Positions 1-9,367 are shown, counted from the first letter of the stretch. The stretch is 64,000 nucleotides of DNA from CAWAVN01 sp963825075 (GCA_963825075.1 CAWGRX010000025.1:62001-126000), one strand, 5' to 3'. Notes: a model not told the origin generated them from the letters alone. Program-made: numbers and translations.

Positions 1-467
1 AGATCGGTGAGCGATTTTTGCAGTTCCTCCAACCGATCGAAGCCGCGCTGGACATCCTCGAGGATCGCCACCGTCACCGGCTTTTGGCCGACGGCGATTT
101 CGCTGGGCGGCAGGTTGTCAAGCTTTCGGCGAAAATCCGCCACACGAACCTGGGCCTCCGCGAGCGCTTTCTGAAATGCTTTCCTCCGATAGCGAGCTCC
201 CTGCTCGGTGTCGGTGCGGTGCTGGTGTTGGGGGGACTTGGCGTGGAACGCCCGCCGGTCAAACACGAGGGGATCAAACAGCGTGCCGATGGCATCGGAA
301 AGATCCGCCCGCCGGGGAGCGCGGTTAATGCTGAAATCCAGGTCGTTGACGGCGTTGCGATAGGACATCAACCCCGAAATGCCGCTCAGGGACAACGTCA
401 CAAGCATCACCAGCACAAGGGCCATTCCGCAAACCATCTTGCGCCGGATTGTCCGGGTGAAAAGCAA
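1..467 (-). CDS. N-terminal part of a membrane-anchored sensor-like protein (cut by window edge)
   Basis: An open minus-strand frame runs off the left edge with no stop. The likely start is TTG at 467, directly preceded by a strong AGGAGG Shine-Dalgarno; the first ATG in frame is at 437. The predicted protein begins with a short basic stretch (TRTIRRKM), then one hydrophobic segment (MALVLVMLVTLSLSGISGL), then a polar helical region presumed to be extracytoplasmic. This start resembles the N-terminus of planctomycete sensor histidine kinases, but no HAMP, kinase or other diagnostic domain lies inside the window, so the kinase identity is inference. It is transcribed divergently from dapF. Confidence 0.5.
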   Translation of the reverse strand, partial: MLFTRTIRRKMVCGMALVLVMLVTLSLSGISGLMSYRNAVNDLDFSINRAPRRADLSDAIGTLFDPLVFDRRAFHAKSPQHQHRTDTEQGARYRRKAFQKALAEAQVRVADFRRKLDNLPPSEIAVGQKPVTVAILEDVQRGFDRLEELQKSLTD

Positions 468-766
468 GGCGACCTCCTGTCGGGACGGACTTTTTGAAAC
501 GCAACCTTCCCGGCCGCGCTTGATGGCGGAAAATTGGGAAGTTGGGGATTTTACCAGGAAAAAAACGATCCTGGCAAGAGCATCCGCTTCGAGCAGCTGA
601 CCTCGCGCGGATTCGCGAGGTTGTCCATGTTGTATGTTGTCCATCAAGACTTCAACGGTGTGTTTTGGCTCTGAGCTTGCTATCCTATAAGGCCCGATGA
701 GAATTCCGGCCGCCCGGCCCAAACCGCGGTCACCGTCTCATAGGCCTTCGCAAAATGCGGGATAAC

Positions 767-1603
767 ATGCGATTCACAAAGATGCACGGGGCGGGGAACG
801 ATTACGTTTACCTCGACACCTTCACGGAAGCCTTGCCTCCGGACATTCCCGCGTTGGCCGCGGCGATGAGTGATCGGCACACCGGCGTCGGCGCGGACGG
901 GGTGATTGTCATCGGTCCCTCGGACGTCGCCGAAGCCCGCATGCAGATCTGGAATGCCGACGGCACGCGGGCGGAGATGTGCGGCAACGGCCTCCGCTGC
1001 GTGGCGAAGTATCTCTTTGACCGAAGTCTGGTCGCCGGGGCGGAGTTTTCCATCGAAACCGACGCCGGCCTTAAAACCGTGTGGGTGGAAGCCGAGCAAG
1101 GAGTCGCCCATCGCGTGCGAGTTTCGCTGGGAACGCCCATCCTCGAAGCCGCGAAAATTCCCGCCTTGCTGCCCGGCCGGCCGCCCCTCAATGTTCCGCT
1201 GAATGTCGGCGGCCGCCACGTGTGGGTGTCCGCGGTTTCGATGGGCAACCCGCACGCGGTTGTCTTGGTCGAGGAACCCACCGACGATTGGATTTTCGAA
1301 ATCGGCCCGCACATCGAACGGCATTCAAAATTCCCCAACCGCACCAACGTGGAATTCGTGAAGGTCCTATCCCGCGAAGAAATCGCCCTCCGCGTTTGGG
1401 AGCGAGGCAGCGGAGAAACGCTGGCCTGCGGCACCGGTGCTTGTGCCGCCGTCGTCGCCTGCACGCTCCTGGGTCAAACCGATTTCCGCGTCCGCTGCCA
1501 ACTCCCAGGCGGCGTCCTCGACGTGGAATGGGACCGGAGGGAGAATCAAATCTACCTCACCGGCCCGGCGGTGGAAGTCTTCCAAGGCACCTGGCCCCTT
1601 TGA
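767..1603 (+). CDS. dapF: diaminopimelate epimerase
   Basis: DapF interconverts LL- and meso-diaminopimelate, late in lysine and peptidoglycan-precursor synthesis in the cytoplasm. The 278-residue length is normal. The N-terminus FTKMHGAGNDYVYLD is characteristic. Both catalytic-cysteine motifs are present: MCGNGLRC near residue 75 and ACGTGACAA near residue 222. The substrate-loop sequence SMGNPHAV and the ERGSGET segment are also seen. An in-frame ATG lies 12 bases upstream at 755; I prefer 767 because family members begin M-R/K-F-T-K-M-H-G. It is a single gene followed by the rhodanese gene about 100 bases downstream. Confidence 0.95.
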   Translation: MRFTKMHGAGNDYVYLDTFTEALPPDIPALAAAMSDRHTGVGADGVIVIGPSDVAEARMQIWNADGTRAEMCGNGLRCVAKYLFDRSLVAGAEFSIETDAGLKTVWVEAEQGVAHRVRVSLGTPILEAAKIPALLPGRPPLNVPLNVGGRHVWVSAVSMGNPHAVVLVEEPTDDWIFEIGPHIERHSKFPNRTNVEFVKVLSREEIALRVWERGSGETLACGTGACAAVVACTLLGQTDFRVRCQLPGGVLDVEWDRRENQIYLTGPAVEVFQGTWPL

Positions 1604-1700
1604 TAGAATCTTGAATCTTCGCCGGTCTTTGCGTCACCGGAGGCTATGAGTTAAAAAGCAAAAGGGCGAAACTCAATTCTTTTTTCAAGGGGCGATGCTG

Positions 1701-2123
1701 ATGATGATTAAGCTGAAGATGAAACACGTGGTCGTACTGACGATTGCCGCGGCCCGGGTGTTCTTGTTGGGGTGGGCCGGCGTGGAGGCGGCGGAGCACA
1801 CGAAGGATTCGCTGGAGACGGTGAAACAGCGGATCGAGGACGACAAAGCCGTGCTCGTGGATGTCCGCGAGCTCAAGGAATGGGAAGCGGGCCACATTGA
1901 AGAGGCCTTGTTCGCCCCGCTCACAAAACTCGCCGACAGCAAGGAAGCCCCCGCCGTCAAGAAGAAGCTGCCCAAGAACAAGATTCTGTACTTCCACTGC
2001 AAATCCGGCGGCCGCTGCCGCATCGCCGCGGATCTGTTGAAGGACGACGGTTTCGACATTCGCCCGCTCAAAGCCGGTTATGAACAACTTCTCAAAGCCG
2101 GCTTCAAAAAGGCGAAGGAGTGA
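1701..2123 (+). CDS. secreted single-domain rhodanese-like protein
   Basis: A 140-residue protein with an N-terminal basic and hydrophobic export signal ending around AGVEAAE, followed by one rhodanese domain. The expected VLVDVRELKEWEAGHI signature is present, and the active-site loop reads CKSGGRC, with a catalytic-type cysteine. Single-domain periplasmic rhodaneses are usually sulfurtransferases or redox accessory proteins; the substrate cannot be told here. AAGGGG at 1688-1693 is best spaced for ATG 1701, though ATG 1695 and 1704 are in frame. The hicBA pair follows within 10 bases. Confidence 0.85.
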   Translation: MMIKLKMKHVVVLTIAAARVFLLGWAGVEAAEHTKDSLETVKQRIEDDKAVLVDVRELKEWEAGHIEEALFAPLTKLADSKEAPAVKKKLPKNKILYFHCKSGGRCRIAADLLKDDGFDIRPLKAGYEQLLKAGFKKAKE

Positions 2124-2132
2124 GGTGTTTTG

Positions 2133-2420
2133 ATGTTGCGATACAAGGCTGGCTACAAATTTGTCGATGGGGAAACCCATGCTCAAGTGCTAGATTTCCC
2201 GGCCGTCATTACCTGCGCGACCGATCTCAGTGAGGCCCGTCGGTTATTGGCGCTGGCCCTGGTCGATGTCACGGAAACGTATTTGGAATCGGGTCAATCC
2301 CTGCCGCAGCCCAATCCGCAAATCACGGATCCCGAAATGGATCTCGAGGAGCCAATATATCTCCACCTGAAAGCGAGCACGGAAGTTGAAGAAAACCCGG
2401 CCGGAGTCGTCGCCCCGTGA
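2133..2420 (+). CDS. hicB: HicB-family antitoxin
   Basis: A 95-residue protein with the HicB-type fold: an N-terminal strand pattern (YKAGYKFVDGETHAQVLDFP) that resembles the partial RNase-H-like HicB core, then a DLSEARRLLALALVDV helix typical of the family. In type II TA systems HicB binds and neutralises HicA and usually autoregulates the operon. The C-terminus is short and acidic, and I see no clear DNA-binding domain, so operator binding is uncertain. It overlaps the downstream hicA by four bases (GTGA), which supports translational coupling. The antitoxin-first order is the reverse of the common hicAB order but is well known. Confidence 0.8.
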   Translation: MLRYKAGYKFVDGETHAQVLDFPAVITCATDLSEARRLLALALVDVTETYLESGQSLPQPNPQITDPEMDLEEPIYLHLKASTEVEENPAGVVAP

Positions 2421-2602
2421 GCCGCCAACAACTGCTGAAGCATTTAAAGCGGCACGGTTGCGAACTGCTCCGCGAAGGCCGAAGTCATTCGATTTGGGTC
2501 AATCCGAGCAATAATCAGCGAGCGTCCGTCCCTCGTCATCGGGAAATCAATGACTACACCGCCCGGGCGATTTGTCGGCAATTGGGCATTCCAGAACCAT
2601 AA
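2417..2602 (+). CDS. hicA: HicA-family mRNA interferase toxin
   Basis: A 61-residue protein starting at GTG inside the stop codon of hicB. It has the HicA dsRBD-like layout: LLKHLKRHGCELLREGRSHSIW, with the conserved catalytic histidine in the GRSHSIW loop, then VPRHREINDYTARAICRQLGI. HicA toxins bind and cleave mRNA until neutralised by HicB. The length is standard (about 60 residues) and no residue looks missing, so the toxin is probably functional. Confidence 0.88.
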   Translation: MSRQQLLKHLKRHGCELLREGRSHSIWVNPSNNQRASVPRHREINDYTARAICRQLGIPEP

Positions 2603-2656
2603 CGTCGTTTCTCGATGGGTCGTGGACACAGGAGATTCTTCTCAACGCAAAAATTG

Positions 2657-3790
2657 TCAATACCGGCTGACGAAGCGGAAGAAGAACGTGTCGCCGGGAT
2701 GGAAATTGCCGACGCCGGAGCGGTAGGTGAGGTCGCGGGCGAAGATGTAGCCGGCCTCGAATGCTTGATCGAGTTCGCCCGGTTTGTAGTTGTGAAAGCC
2801 CAGCACCGCGCGGTAGTCGTTGTAGGTCACGACGTCCGCGCGGTCGGTGTTGGCCCGTTCGATCGCCCATTGCCCGCCGCCGATTTGGCCGGCGAGCGAG
2901 AGCCAATGTTCGGACTCTTCATCGGCCGCGACCTGCCAGGCGATGCGCGGTTCGGGGAACAAGGCTTCGATGCGGACGCGGTCGTCGGGCCGAAGGACCA
3001 ACCCCACGACCGGCAGCGGCGGCAGGTTGTCGCGGGCGAAGTATTTGACTCCCAAAGCGCCACTGACGGTGCCGGTCCAATCGTGAAACACGACGGCGTG
3101 CGCCGGGAACCGCCAGCCGTCGCGGGCGCTGTCTTCAAAGTCCGAATAAATCCCCGCCTTGCCCGCCAAGCTCGCCGACCAGCCCGGCATGATTTCGCCG
3201 ATCCAATTCAGGCCCCAATTCAAATCATAGAGCCGTGACGGCAGGTCGGTCTGCACGGGGCCGTTGAGAAAGTGAAACCCATAGCCGAAACCCGAAGAAA
3301 TCCCGCCCCAGTTGTCCCAAGCCACCGCCGCCCCGCCGGTCAGGCTGAACATCCCGAACCGGTCGCGGTGTCCCGGCATCCATTCCATCGTTCCCGCACC
3401 CGGCCACCAGCGACTCGTGGAAAAATCGGCCGGCTTTGGCCCCGACCTCGTCCCATCCGGGCCAATGCGAATCGTGATGTTGCTGGAATTGGAGGGCGAT
3501 TCGATTTCCTCTGGCCTTCCCCCGCCGATTTCGTGTGGAACGACCGGCGGCACCACAATCGGTGCGACATTGATATTCGGCACCGTCAGCGGCGTCGGCT
3601 CAACCACCGGCGGCGGATCGGCATTCTTGGAGCTGAGATCCGTCAAAGGTTCCGGCAGCGGATTTTCTGAAGGTGCCGGCGGCAGAAAAACGGGAGCCTG
3701 AACGGGAGCCAACTCATCCGCAACGATAGCGCAAACCGCCCGCGAAAGCAGCAGCCATCCCGCCAAAGCGATGAGCGCACATATCCTCAT
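2657..3790 (-). CDS. outer-membrane beta-barrel protein, DUF6268-like
   Basis: A 377-residue exported protein. A signal peptide (CALIALAGWLLLSRAVCA) is followed by a proline-rich linker to about residue 110. The rest is a series of amphipathic strands with the planctomycete barrel pattern GISSGFGYGFHFLNGP, and it ends in an aromatic residue (FFFRFVSRY) as outer-membrane barrels do. ATG 3790 has GGGAGG about eight bases upstream. Members of this family are uncharacterised surface barrels. No transporter partner lies next to it. It is convergent with hicA, with 54 bases between the two stops. Confidence 0.7.
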   Translation of the reverse strand: MRICALIALAGWLLLSRAVCAIVADELAPVQAPVFLPPAPSENPLPEPLTDLSSKNADPPPVVEPTPLTVPNINVAPIVVPPVVPHEIGGGRPEEIESPSNSSNITIRIGPDGTRSGPKPADFSTSRWWPGAGTMEWMPGHRDRFGMFSLTGGAAVAWDNWGGISSGFGYGFHFLNGPVQTDLPSRLYDLNWGLNWIGEIMPGWSASLAGKAGIYSDFEDSARDGWRFPAHAVVFHDWTGTVSGALGVKYFARDNLPPLPVVGLVLRPDDRVRIEALFPEPRIAWQVAADEESEHWLSLAGQIGGGQWAIERANTDRADVVTYNDYRAVLGFHNYKPGELDQAFEAGYIFARDLTYRSGVGNFHPGDTFFFRFVSRY

Positions 3791-3957
3791 CCCAAAGCCT
3801 CCCTGCTGAGCCGGCCAGAAACCAAGACAGGTTGTCTAAAAGGAAGCCGGCTGTTTAGCGGAATTTCGCGGCGTGCGTCAAGAGGAACCGAATGGAATCA
3901 CCACACAAGAAGAAATCTCCCCTTCTCCCGATCTCCCATTCTCCCCCTCTTGTTGCA

Positions 3958-4906
3958 TCACCCTTTGTGAAAACTGCTGAAGGCTTTGTCCATCCGCTCG
4001 GCAATCTCCTGCAGGCGGTCGCGGCCGCCGCCTGAAACCTCGGCGGTGGCCCAGCCTTGGTAGCTGGTGGCTCTTCAGGGCGCGCATCACGGCGGGCCAG
4101 TCGCAGTCGCCGTCGCCGATTTTGACGCCGAAGCCCGCGCGGGGGCCTTTGGTGTTTTGGAGCTTTCGGCTGTATTCCTTGATGTCCAGCTTGCCGATGC
4201 GGGGGCCGAGGGCTTCGATCCAATGTTCCGGCCAGCCAAACCGCACGACGTTGCCCACGTCGAAATACGACCCGACGAGCGGGCTGTCGAACTCGTCGAT
4301 GTAACGGGCCATCTCCAGCGGGCTTAACAGAAAATTGTTCCAGACGTTCTCGAACAAAATCCGAATGCCCAATTCCTCCGCCAACGGCAGGGCTTTTTTG
4401 ATCTCCGCCTGCGAACGCTCGTAGGCCTGTTTGTAGGAGACTTCTTTATTGACCACGGCGGGGACCAACAACACGGAAGTCGCTCCGTAGGTTTTGGCAT
4501 CGCGAAGGGCGGTTTTGAGGCCCTCCAAACCTTTGGCCCGCACCTGGGGATCGGGATGCGAGAGCGTTTGCCGCCAGTGCACGGAATCGACGAGGCCATG
4601 AATCGGCAGGTCCGCTTTGTCGCGGGCGTTCAAAACTTCCTTGGGGTCGAGATTGTTGGGGCTGTCGCCTTCCACGCCGTCGAAGCCCAACTCTTTGAGG
4701 AGCTTGAATTTTTCGAGCAGCGACAGGTTCCCCCGCACCATGCCCAATTTGACGGCCTTTTTGAGCGGGGGCGTGTTCCGTTCCGATTTTTCCTCGGCTT
4801 GGAGATTGGGAAGCGACATCGCAGCCGCGGCAACGGCGGCGGACGAGGCCGTGGCCAGAAATTGCCTGCGGTCGGTGGAATGGTCATCATGATGAGCAGA
4901 TTGCAT
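3958..4906 (-). CDS. Tat-exported sugar phosphate isomerase/epimerase-like TIM-barrel protein, frameshifted near the 3' end
   Basis: The N-terminus carries a twin-arginine signal (TDRRQFLATASSAAVAAAAM). A xylose-isomerase-like TIM barrel follows, with segments LGFDGVEGDSPNN, PIHGLVDSVHW, LLVPAVVNKEVSY, ILFENVWNNF and SYFDVGNVV, the last carrying metal-ligand-type residues. The annotated frame reads through to 3878, but after DCDWPAVMRALKS its sequence becomes arginine/proline-rich. In the neighbouring frame, from about 4065 downward, the expected ending appears (YQGWATAEVSGGGRDRLQEI ... MDKAFSSFHKG) and stops at 3958. I therefore read this as one gene with a single-base frame break near 4060-4072. 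The substrate is unknown. Confidence 0.82.
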
Positions 4907-5041
4907 GGAAGTCCCCGGTCAAAAAAGTGGAAACGTGCCGATTTTTGAAATTACAGTCGCAAGTTGGCTCGCGATGCGCTAAAACTCAGGTTCAGTTTAC
5001 GATAATTGGGAGAAATTCCCATCCTGCGAGGCGATCAAACC

Positions 5042-6040
5042 ATGAGTCAAAAATTTGAACGCGAACGGCAAGTTGCCGTCGACGCGGTGCGGCGGGCGAT
5101 GGAGGTATGCCGGGGCGTGCAGTTTGCCATCACCGATGAGGTCTTGGAGAAAGACGACAAAAGCCCGGTGACGATCGCCGACTTCGCGAGCCAGGCCATG
5201 ATCTGCCGGGAGTTGGACAAGGCGTTTCCAAACGACCCGATCATCGGCGAAGAAGACTCGGCCAGCCTGCGGACGCCGGAACAGAAAGTGTTCCTGGAGC
5301 GGATTCGCGAAGAACTCGCGAGTGTGGGACTTTTGGCAGGGACGGACGAGATTTGCGGTTGGATTGACCGCGGCTGCGCCCAGGGCACGCACGAGCGGTT
5401 CTGGACGCTCGATCCCATCGACGGCACCAAGGGATTTTTAAGGGGCGAGCAATATGCGATTTCGCTGGCTCTGTTGATCGAAGGAAAAATCCAAGTCGCC
5501 GTGTTGGGTTGTCCGAACCTCTCGCTCGCGGGCGGTCAGCTTTCCCGCAAGGATTCTTCGAGCGGTTCGTTATTCTATGCGGTCAAGGGCGGCGGGGCGT
5601 GGGTGGTTTCGCCGGACGATTTGGACAACCCCAGGCCGATTCGCGTGCGGGATGTCAGGGAGGCTTCCCAATCGCGGGTGTGCGAATCGGTGGAATCCGG
5701 GCACACCAGCCAAAGCCGATCCCAGCAGATGGCCGAGATTCTGGGGATCACTGAACCGCCGTTGCGTCTCGACAGCCAGGCGAAGTATGCCACGGTCGCG
5801 CGGGGCGAGGCGGAGATTTATTTGAGGCTGCCCAGCCGAAAGGGTTATCAGGAGAAAATCTGGGACCACGCGGGCGGCGTGCTGTTGGTGGAAGAAGCCG
5901 GCGGCCAAGTCAGCGACGTAAACGGCCGGGAGTTGGACTTCACTCAAGGCGAGCAGCTTTCGATGAACCAAGGCGTGATCGTCACGAACGGTTTGCTGCA
6001 CGACGCCGTCTTGGAAGCCTACCGCAAGGTGTCCGAGTAA
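5042..6040 (+). CDS. 3'(2'),5'-bisphosphate nucleotidase, HAL2-type inositol monophosphatase family
   Basis: A 332-residue member of the Mg2+-dependent, lithium-sensitive phosphatase superfamily. It should hydrolyse PAP/PAPS-type 3'-phosphoadenosine nucleotides, keeping sulfate assimilation free of product inhibition. The metal motifs are in order: GEEDS near residue 70, LDPIDGTKGFLRGEQYAI near 125, and WDHAGGVLLVEEAGG near 280. The G-F-L-R-G-E-Q stretch is typical of the eukaryote-like HAL2 subgroup rather than plain CysQ. I chose ATG 5042; an in-frame TTG at 5006 would add 12 residues without a ribosome site. Confidence 0.9.
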   Translation: MSQKFERERQVAVDAVRRAMEVCRGVQFAITDEVLEKDDKSPVTIADFASQAMICRELDKAFPNDPIIGEEDSASLRTPEQKVFLERIREELASVGLLAGTDEICGWIDRGCAQGTHERFWTLDPIDGTKGFLRGEQYAISLALLIEGKIQVAVLGCPNLSLAGGQLSRKDSSSGSLFYAVKGGGAWVVSPDDLDNPRPIRVRDVREASQSRVCESVESGHTSQSRSQQMAEILGITEPPLRLDSQAKYATVARGEAEIYLRLPSRKGYQEKIWDHAGGVLLVEEAGGQVSDVNGRELDFTQGEQLSMNQGVIVTNGLLHDAVLEAYRKVSE

Positions 6041-6058
6041 TTTCCAGGCGCTCCGCAT

Positions 6059-6131
6059 GAAGGTGGAGGGTAGAAGTTAGAGGATAGGCGAGAAATCTAT
6101 CCATCCTCTATCCTCCAACTTCTATCCTCAT
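6059..6131 (+). repeat. imperfect inverted repeat of the GGATAGAGGTTGGAGG family
   Basis: The left arm reads GGAGGGTAGAAGTTAGAGG and the right arm TATCCTCCAACTTCTATCCT, which is roughly its reverse complement; together they form a hairpin. It lies between the nucleotidase and transporter genes. Related copies occur at 57821-57898 (both arms), 30436-30480 (one arm) and about 14764-14782 (fragment). Confidence 0.7.
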
Positions 6132-6155
6132 CAACATAGCGCAATACACGCGAGA

Positions 6156-8006
6156 ATGATGATCGATCTCCCCATCCTCTTCACGCTATTGGTGCTCGCC
6201 GTCGTGGTGGTGGCCTTGACGTTTTTGCGCGTGGGGCCGGAGTTTGTGCTGTTGGGGGGCCTCACTTTGCTCATGGTGTTCGGCATCGTCGATACGAAGC
6301 TCGCGCTCAGCGGGTTCGCGAACGAAGGCCTGATCACGGTGGCGGTGCTGTTCGTCATCGCGGAAGGCATGCGGCAAACCGGGGGACTCAGCAGCATCGG
6401 GCAGTCGCTCCTCGGCAAGCCGAAATCCCTCCGCGCGGCCCGAGCGCGGATGATGATTCCCTCCGCGGTGATGAGCGCTTTCCTCAACAATACGCCGGTG
6501 GTGGCGATGGGACTGCCGATCATCAACGATTGGGCCAAGAAGTTTCGCCTCTCGGTTTCGCATTTGCTGTTGCCCCTGAGTTACGCGACCATCTTGGGTG
6601 GGTTGATGACACTCGTCGGCACGAGCACCACGCTCGTGGTCAATGGCCTGTTGATCGATGCCCAACGCCGGGCCGCGGAAGAGGCCAAGGCTCCGAATAA
6701 GAACCCGCGGCCGCTGTTGTTTCTGAACCGCGAGGAAAGTCGGCCGGGGTTGGGGATGTTCGAGATCGCCAAAGTCGGCGCACCAGCGGCGGTTTTGGGC
6801 GTGGGGTATTTGTTGATCTGTGCGAAGTGGCTGCTTCCCGAACGCAAACCCGTAATGCAGCAGCTCGAAAACCCGCGGGAATATACGGTCGAGATGATCG
6901 TGGAACCCGGCAGCCCTTTGGTGGAGAAAACGATCGAAGCCGCGGGGCTGAGGCATTTGCCGGGCGTGTTTCTGGCGGAGATCGACCGCGGCGGGCACAT
7001 CCTCGCGGCCGTCTCGCGGAACGAACGCCTGCACGCAAACGATCGGCTGGTGTTTGTGGGGGTTGTGGAATCGGTCGTCGATCTGCAGCGAATGCCGGGC
7101 TTGAAGCCCGCGACCGACCAGATGTTCAAACTGGAAGGCCCGCGGAACGAACGCTCGCTGGTGGAAGCGGTGGTCTCCAACAGCTATCCGTTTTTGAACA
7201 TGACGATCCGCGAAGCCCAGTTCCGCAGCCATTACAACGCCGCCGTGCTCGCCGTCGCCCGGAACGGGCAGCGGATTCAGAAAAAGATCGGCGACATCCG
7301 CCTGGAACCGGGGGACACGCTGCTCTTAGAAGCACCGCCGGGCTTTATCGAACTGCAAAGGAATTCTCGGGATTTTTTTCTCATCAGCCAGATTGAAGAT
7401 TCCACCCCGCCCCGCCACGAACGGAGGTGGGTTTCGCTGGTGATCCTGGCGGCGATGATCGTCAGCGTGGCCACGGGATTTTTGAGCATGCTCAAGGCGG
7501 CGATGATCGCGGCGGGGTTGATGATTATCACCCGCTGCTGCAAAGGCTCCGAAGCCAAACGTTCCGTGGATTGGGGCGTCCTGCTTACGATCGCGGGTGG
7601 CCTGGGCATTGGGGAAGCCTTAAAATCCAGCGGCACCGACCGGTTTCTGGCCGAGGGGCTGGTCTCGGCGGCGGGGTCCCATCCGTGGAGCAGTCTCGCG
7701 GTGATTTATGGATTGACGATGGTGTTCACGAACATCATCACCGCCAAAGCCGCCGCGGTGCTGTTTTTCCCGATTGCGATGGCGACCGCGGCGAAATTGG
7801 AAGTCAACGCGATGCCGTTTGCGGTCGCGGTGATGATCGCGTCCGCAGCGAGCTTTGCAACCCCGGTGGGCTATCAAACGAACCTGATGGTGTATGGCCC
7901 CGGCGGCTACCGGGCCAGCGATTACCTCAGAGTCGGCGGCCCCTTAAGTTTGCTGATCGCGGTTCTGACGCTCGCCATCGCCCCCTTCGCCTGGCCGTTC
8001 AGTTAG
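6156..8006 (+). CDS. SLC13-family anion transporter with two RCK_C (TrkA-C) domains
   Basis: A 616-residue inner-membrane protein. About six N-terminal helices (from LPILFTLLVLAVVVVALTFL), including the ANEGLITVAVLFVIAEGM and FLNNTPVVAMGLPIINDW segments typical of the DASS/ArsB-NhaD fold, are followed by two cytosolic TrkA-C domains (around residues 245-320 and 330-410), then the second helix bundle ending FATPVGYQTNLMVYGPGGY. These carriers usually import sulfate or dicarboxylates with Na+ or H+, with the RCK_C pair acting as a ligand-sensing gate. Next to a PAP phosphatase gene, sulfate is an attractive but unproven substrate. Confidence 0.88.
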   Translation: MMIDLPILFTLLVLAVVVVALTFLRVGPEFVLLGGLTLLMVFGIVDTKLALSGFANEGLITVAVLFVIAEGMRQTGGLSSIGQSLLGKPKSLRAARARMMIPSAVMSAFLNNTPVVAMGLPIINDWAKKFRLSVSHLLLPLSYATILGGLMTLVGTSTTLVVNGLLIDAQRRAAEEAKAPNKNPRPLLFLNREESRPGLGMFEIAKVGAPAAVLGVGYLLICAKWLLPERKPVMQQLENPREYTVEMIVEPGSPLVEKTIEAAGLRHLPGVFLAEIDRGGHILAAVSRNERLHANDRLVFVGVVESVVDLQRMPGLKPATDQMFKLEGPRNERSLVEAVVSNSYPFLNMTIREAQFRSHYNAAVLAVARNGQRIQKKIGDIRLEPGDTLLLEAPPGFIELQRNSRDFFLISQIEDSTPPRHERRWVSLVILAAMIVSVATGFLSMLKAAMIAAGLMIITRCCKGSEAKRSVDWGVLLTIAGGLGIGEALKSSGTDRFLAEGLVSAAGSHPWSSLAVIYGLTMVFTNIITAKAAAVLFFPIAMATAAKLEVNAMPFAVAVMIASAASFATPVGYQTNLMVYGPGGYRASDYLRVGGPLSLLIAVLTLAIAPFAWPFS

Positions 8007-8154
8007 CGGGGAGTCGGAACAGCGGAGCGATCGGCGACTTTCTGCTGTAATGCTTGGCAAGCTCCGGCAATTCTGAGAAAACAGAGAATCCCCGCATATT
8101 TCCCGTAACGAGATTGCGGGCGCGGCCAATACCTTATTGACGACTTCCTGAAAC

Positions 8155-8193
8155 GGCGAGCGGACCGACCTCCGGTCGTTGTTCCGCTCGCCG
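8155..8193 (+). terminator. strong hairpin between transporter and prenyltransferase-repeat genes
   Basis: CGGCGAGCGGA (8155-8165) and TCCGCTCGCCG (8183-8193) are perfect 11-bp arms, with a smaller internal GACC/GGTC pairing. No clean T-tract follows (GTTATTTCACGGG), so this may be a transcription-end hairpin or a 5' leader structure 28 bases before ATG 8221. Confidence 0.4.
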
Positions 8194-8220
8194 GTTATTT
8201 CACGGGTCCGATTATTCCCC

Positions 8221-9366
8221 ATGAAAATTCGCATTCCTGTTTACATGCTGCTGATTTTCGCAGTTCTCATCGCCCCCGTGCGCGCGGAAGGGCCTTGGGA
8301 AGTCACGCCTGAAAGTGAACTGGCTTTGGAGCGGGGCCTGGAATGGCTGGCCCGCAATCAGGGGCCGCAGGGAAATTGGGACTCCAATGATTTGGGGCTT
8401 GTGAGCATGGGGACGTTGGCGTTTCTCGCGGCAGGCCACATGCCGGGCCGCGGGAAGTACGGCGATGTTGTCGAGAAGTCGCTCAATTACATCTTGAGAA
8501 ACGCAAAGCCTTCGGGTCTCTTAAACATCGCCGACCCGCAGCGGGACATGTACAACCACGGGCTGACGACGTTCGTCTTGGGGCAGGCCCACGGGATGAC
8601 GGGCGACCCGCAGATCGGCAAAACGCTCGATCTGGCCCTCAAACTCATCTACAACACGCAATGCGAAGACGGCGGCTGGGATTACCGGGCCCGCCGGCAG
8701 CGAAACGGCCACGATCTGAGCCTGGCCGTGATGCAGGCGAAAGCCATCCGCAGTGCCGCCGACAGCGGCCTCGCCGTGCCGCCGGGCGTGGTGCCCCTCG
8801 CCATTCAAAGCGTGCGGGAGCATTACAAAGCCCAGAACGGCGCCCGGAACCCGAACGATCCCCGCCTCAAACAGGGCGAAGGCCAGTTCACTTACGACGG
8901 CAACCGCGGCACCACCGCAATGGCCGCCGCGGGCGTGGTCTGCATGCAGGAGTTCGGGCAATACCAAGACTGGCGGATTCCGAAAAACATGGACATCATC
9001 ACCAAAGAAATCCGCAGGCTGAAAATGCCCAAAAAGCGCGACGGCCGCTTGCCCTTCGACGCCTACACTTTGTATTACGTGGGGCAGGCTCTGTATCAGG
9101 TCGGCGACCGCGAAGACATCGGCAAAACCTACTGGCGGGATTCGTACCCCGCCCTGCGGGATTACATTGCCCGCTGCCAGTATCAAAGCCCCGGCAAACC
9201 CGCAGACGACGGCCACTGGACCGACACCCGCCACGTCCACGGCAAACCCGGCCGACTCTACGGCACCGCGGTCGCCTGTTTCATCCTGGCGATCCCCAAC
9301 CGCTACCTGCCGATTTTGCAGGAAGGGAAGATTGAGGATCTCAGCAAGAACTTGGGGTTGGATTAA
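8221..9366 (+). CDS. exported prenyltransferase/squalene-cyclase repeat protein
   Basis: A 381-residue protein with a signal peptide (MLLIFAVLIAPVRAEG), followed by an alpha/alpha-toroid of the prenyltransferase and squalene oxidase repeat type: ALERGLEWLARNQGPQGNW, LIYNTQCEDGGWDYR and SVREHYKAQNGARNP, then GTTAMAAAGVVCMQEFG. The QxxxGxW-like motifs support the fold, but the DxDD catalytic motif of real cyclases is absent. A binding or structural role in the periplasm is therefore more likely than terpene synthesis. It precedes the BatA-like gene by one base and begins the MoxR/VWA cluster. Confidence 0.8.
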   Translation: MKIRIPVYMLLIFAVLIAPVRAEGPWEVTPESELALERGLEWLARNQGPQGNWDSNDLGLVSMGTLAFLAAGHMPGRGKYGDVVEKSLNYILRNAKPSGLLNIADPQRDMYNHGLTTFVLGQAHGMTGDPQIGKTLDLALKLIYNTQCEDGGWDYRARRQRNGHDLSLAVMQAKAIRSAADSGLAVPPGVVPLAIQSVREHYKAQNGARNPNDPRLKQGEGQFTYDGNRGTTAMAAAGVVCMQEFGQYQDWRIPKNMDIITKEIRRLKMPKKRDGRLPFDAYTLYYVGQALYQVGDREDIGKTYWRDSYPALRDYIARCQYQSPGKPADDGHWTDTRHVHGKPGRLYGTAVACFILAIPNRYLPILQEGKIEDLSKNLGLD

Positions 9367-9367
9367 C

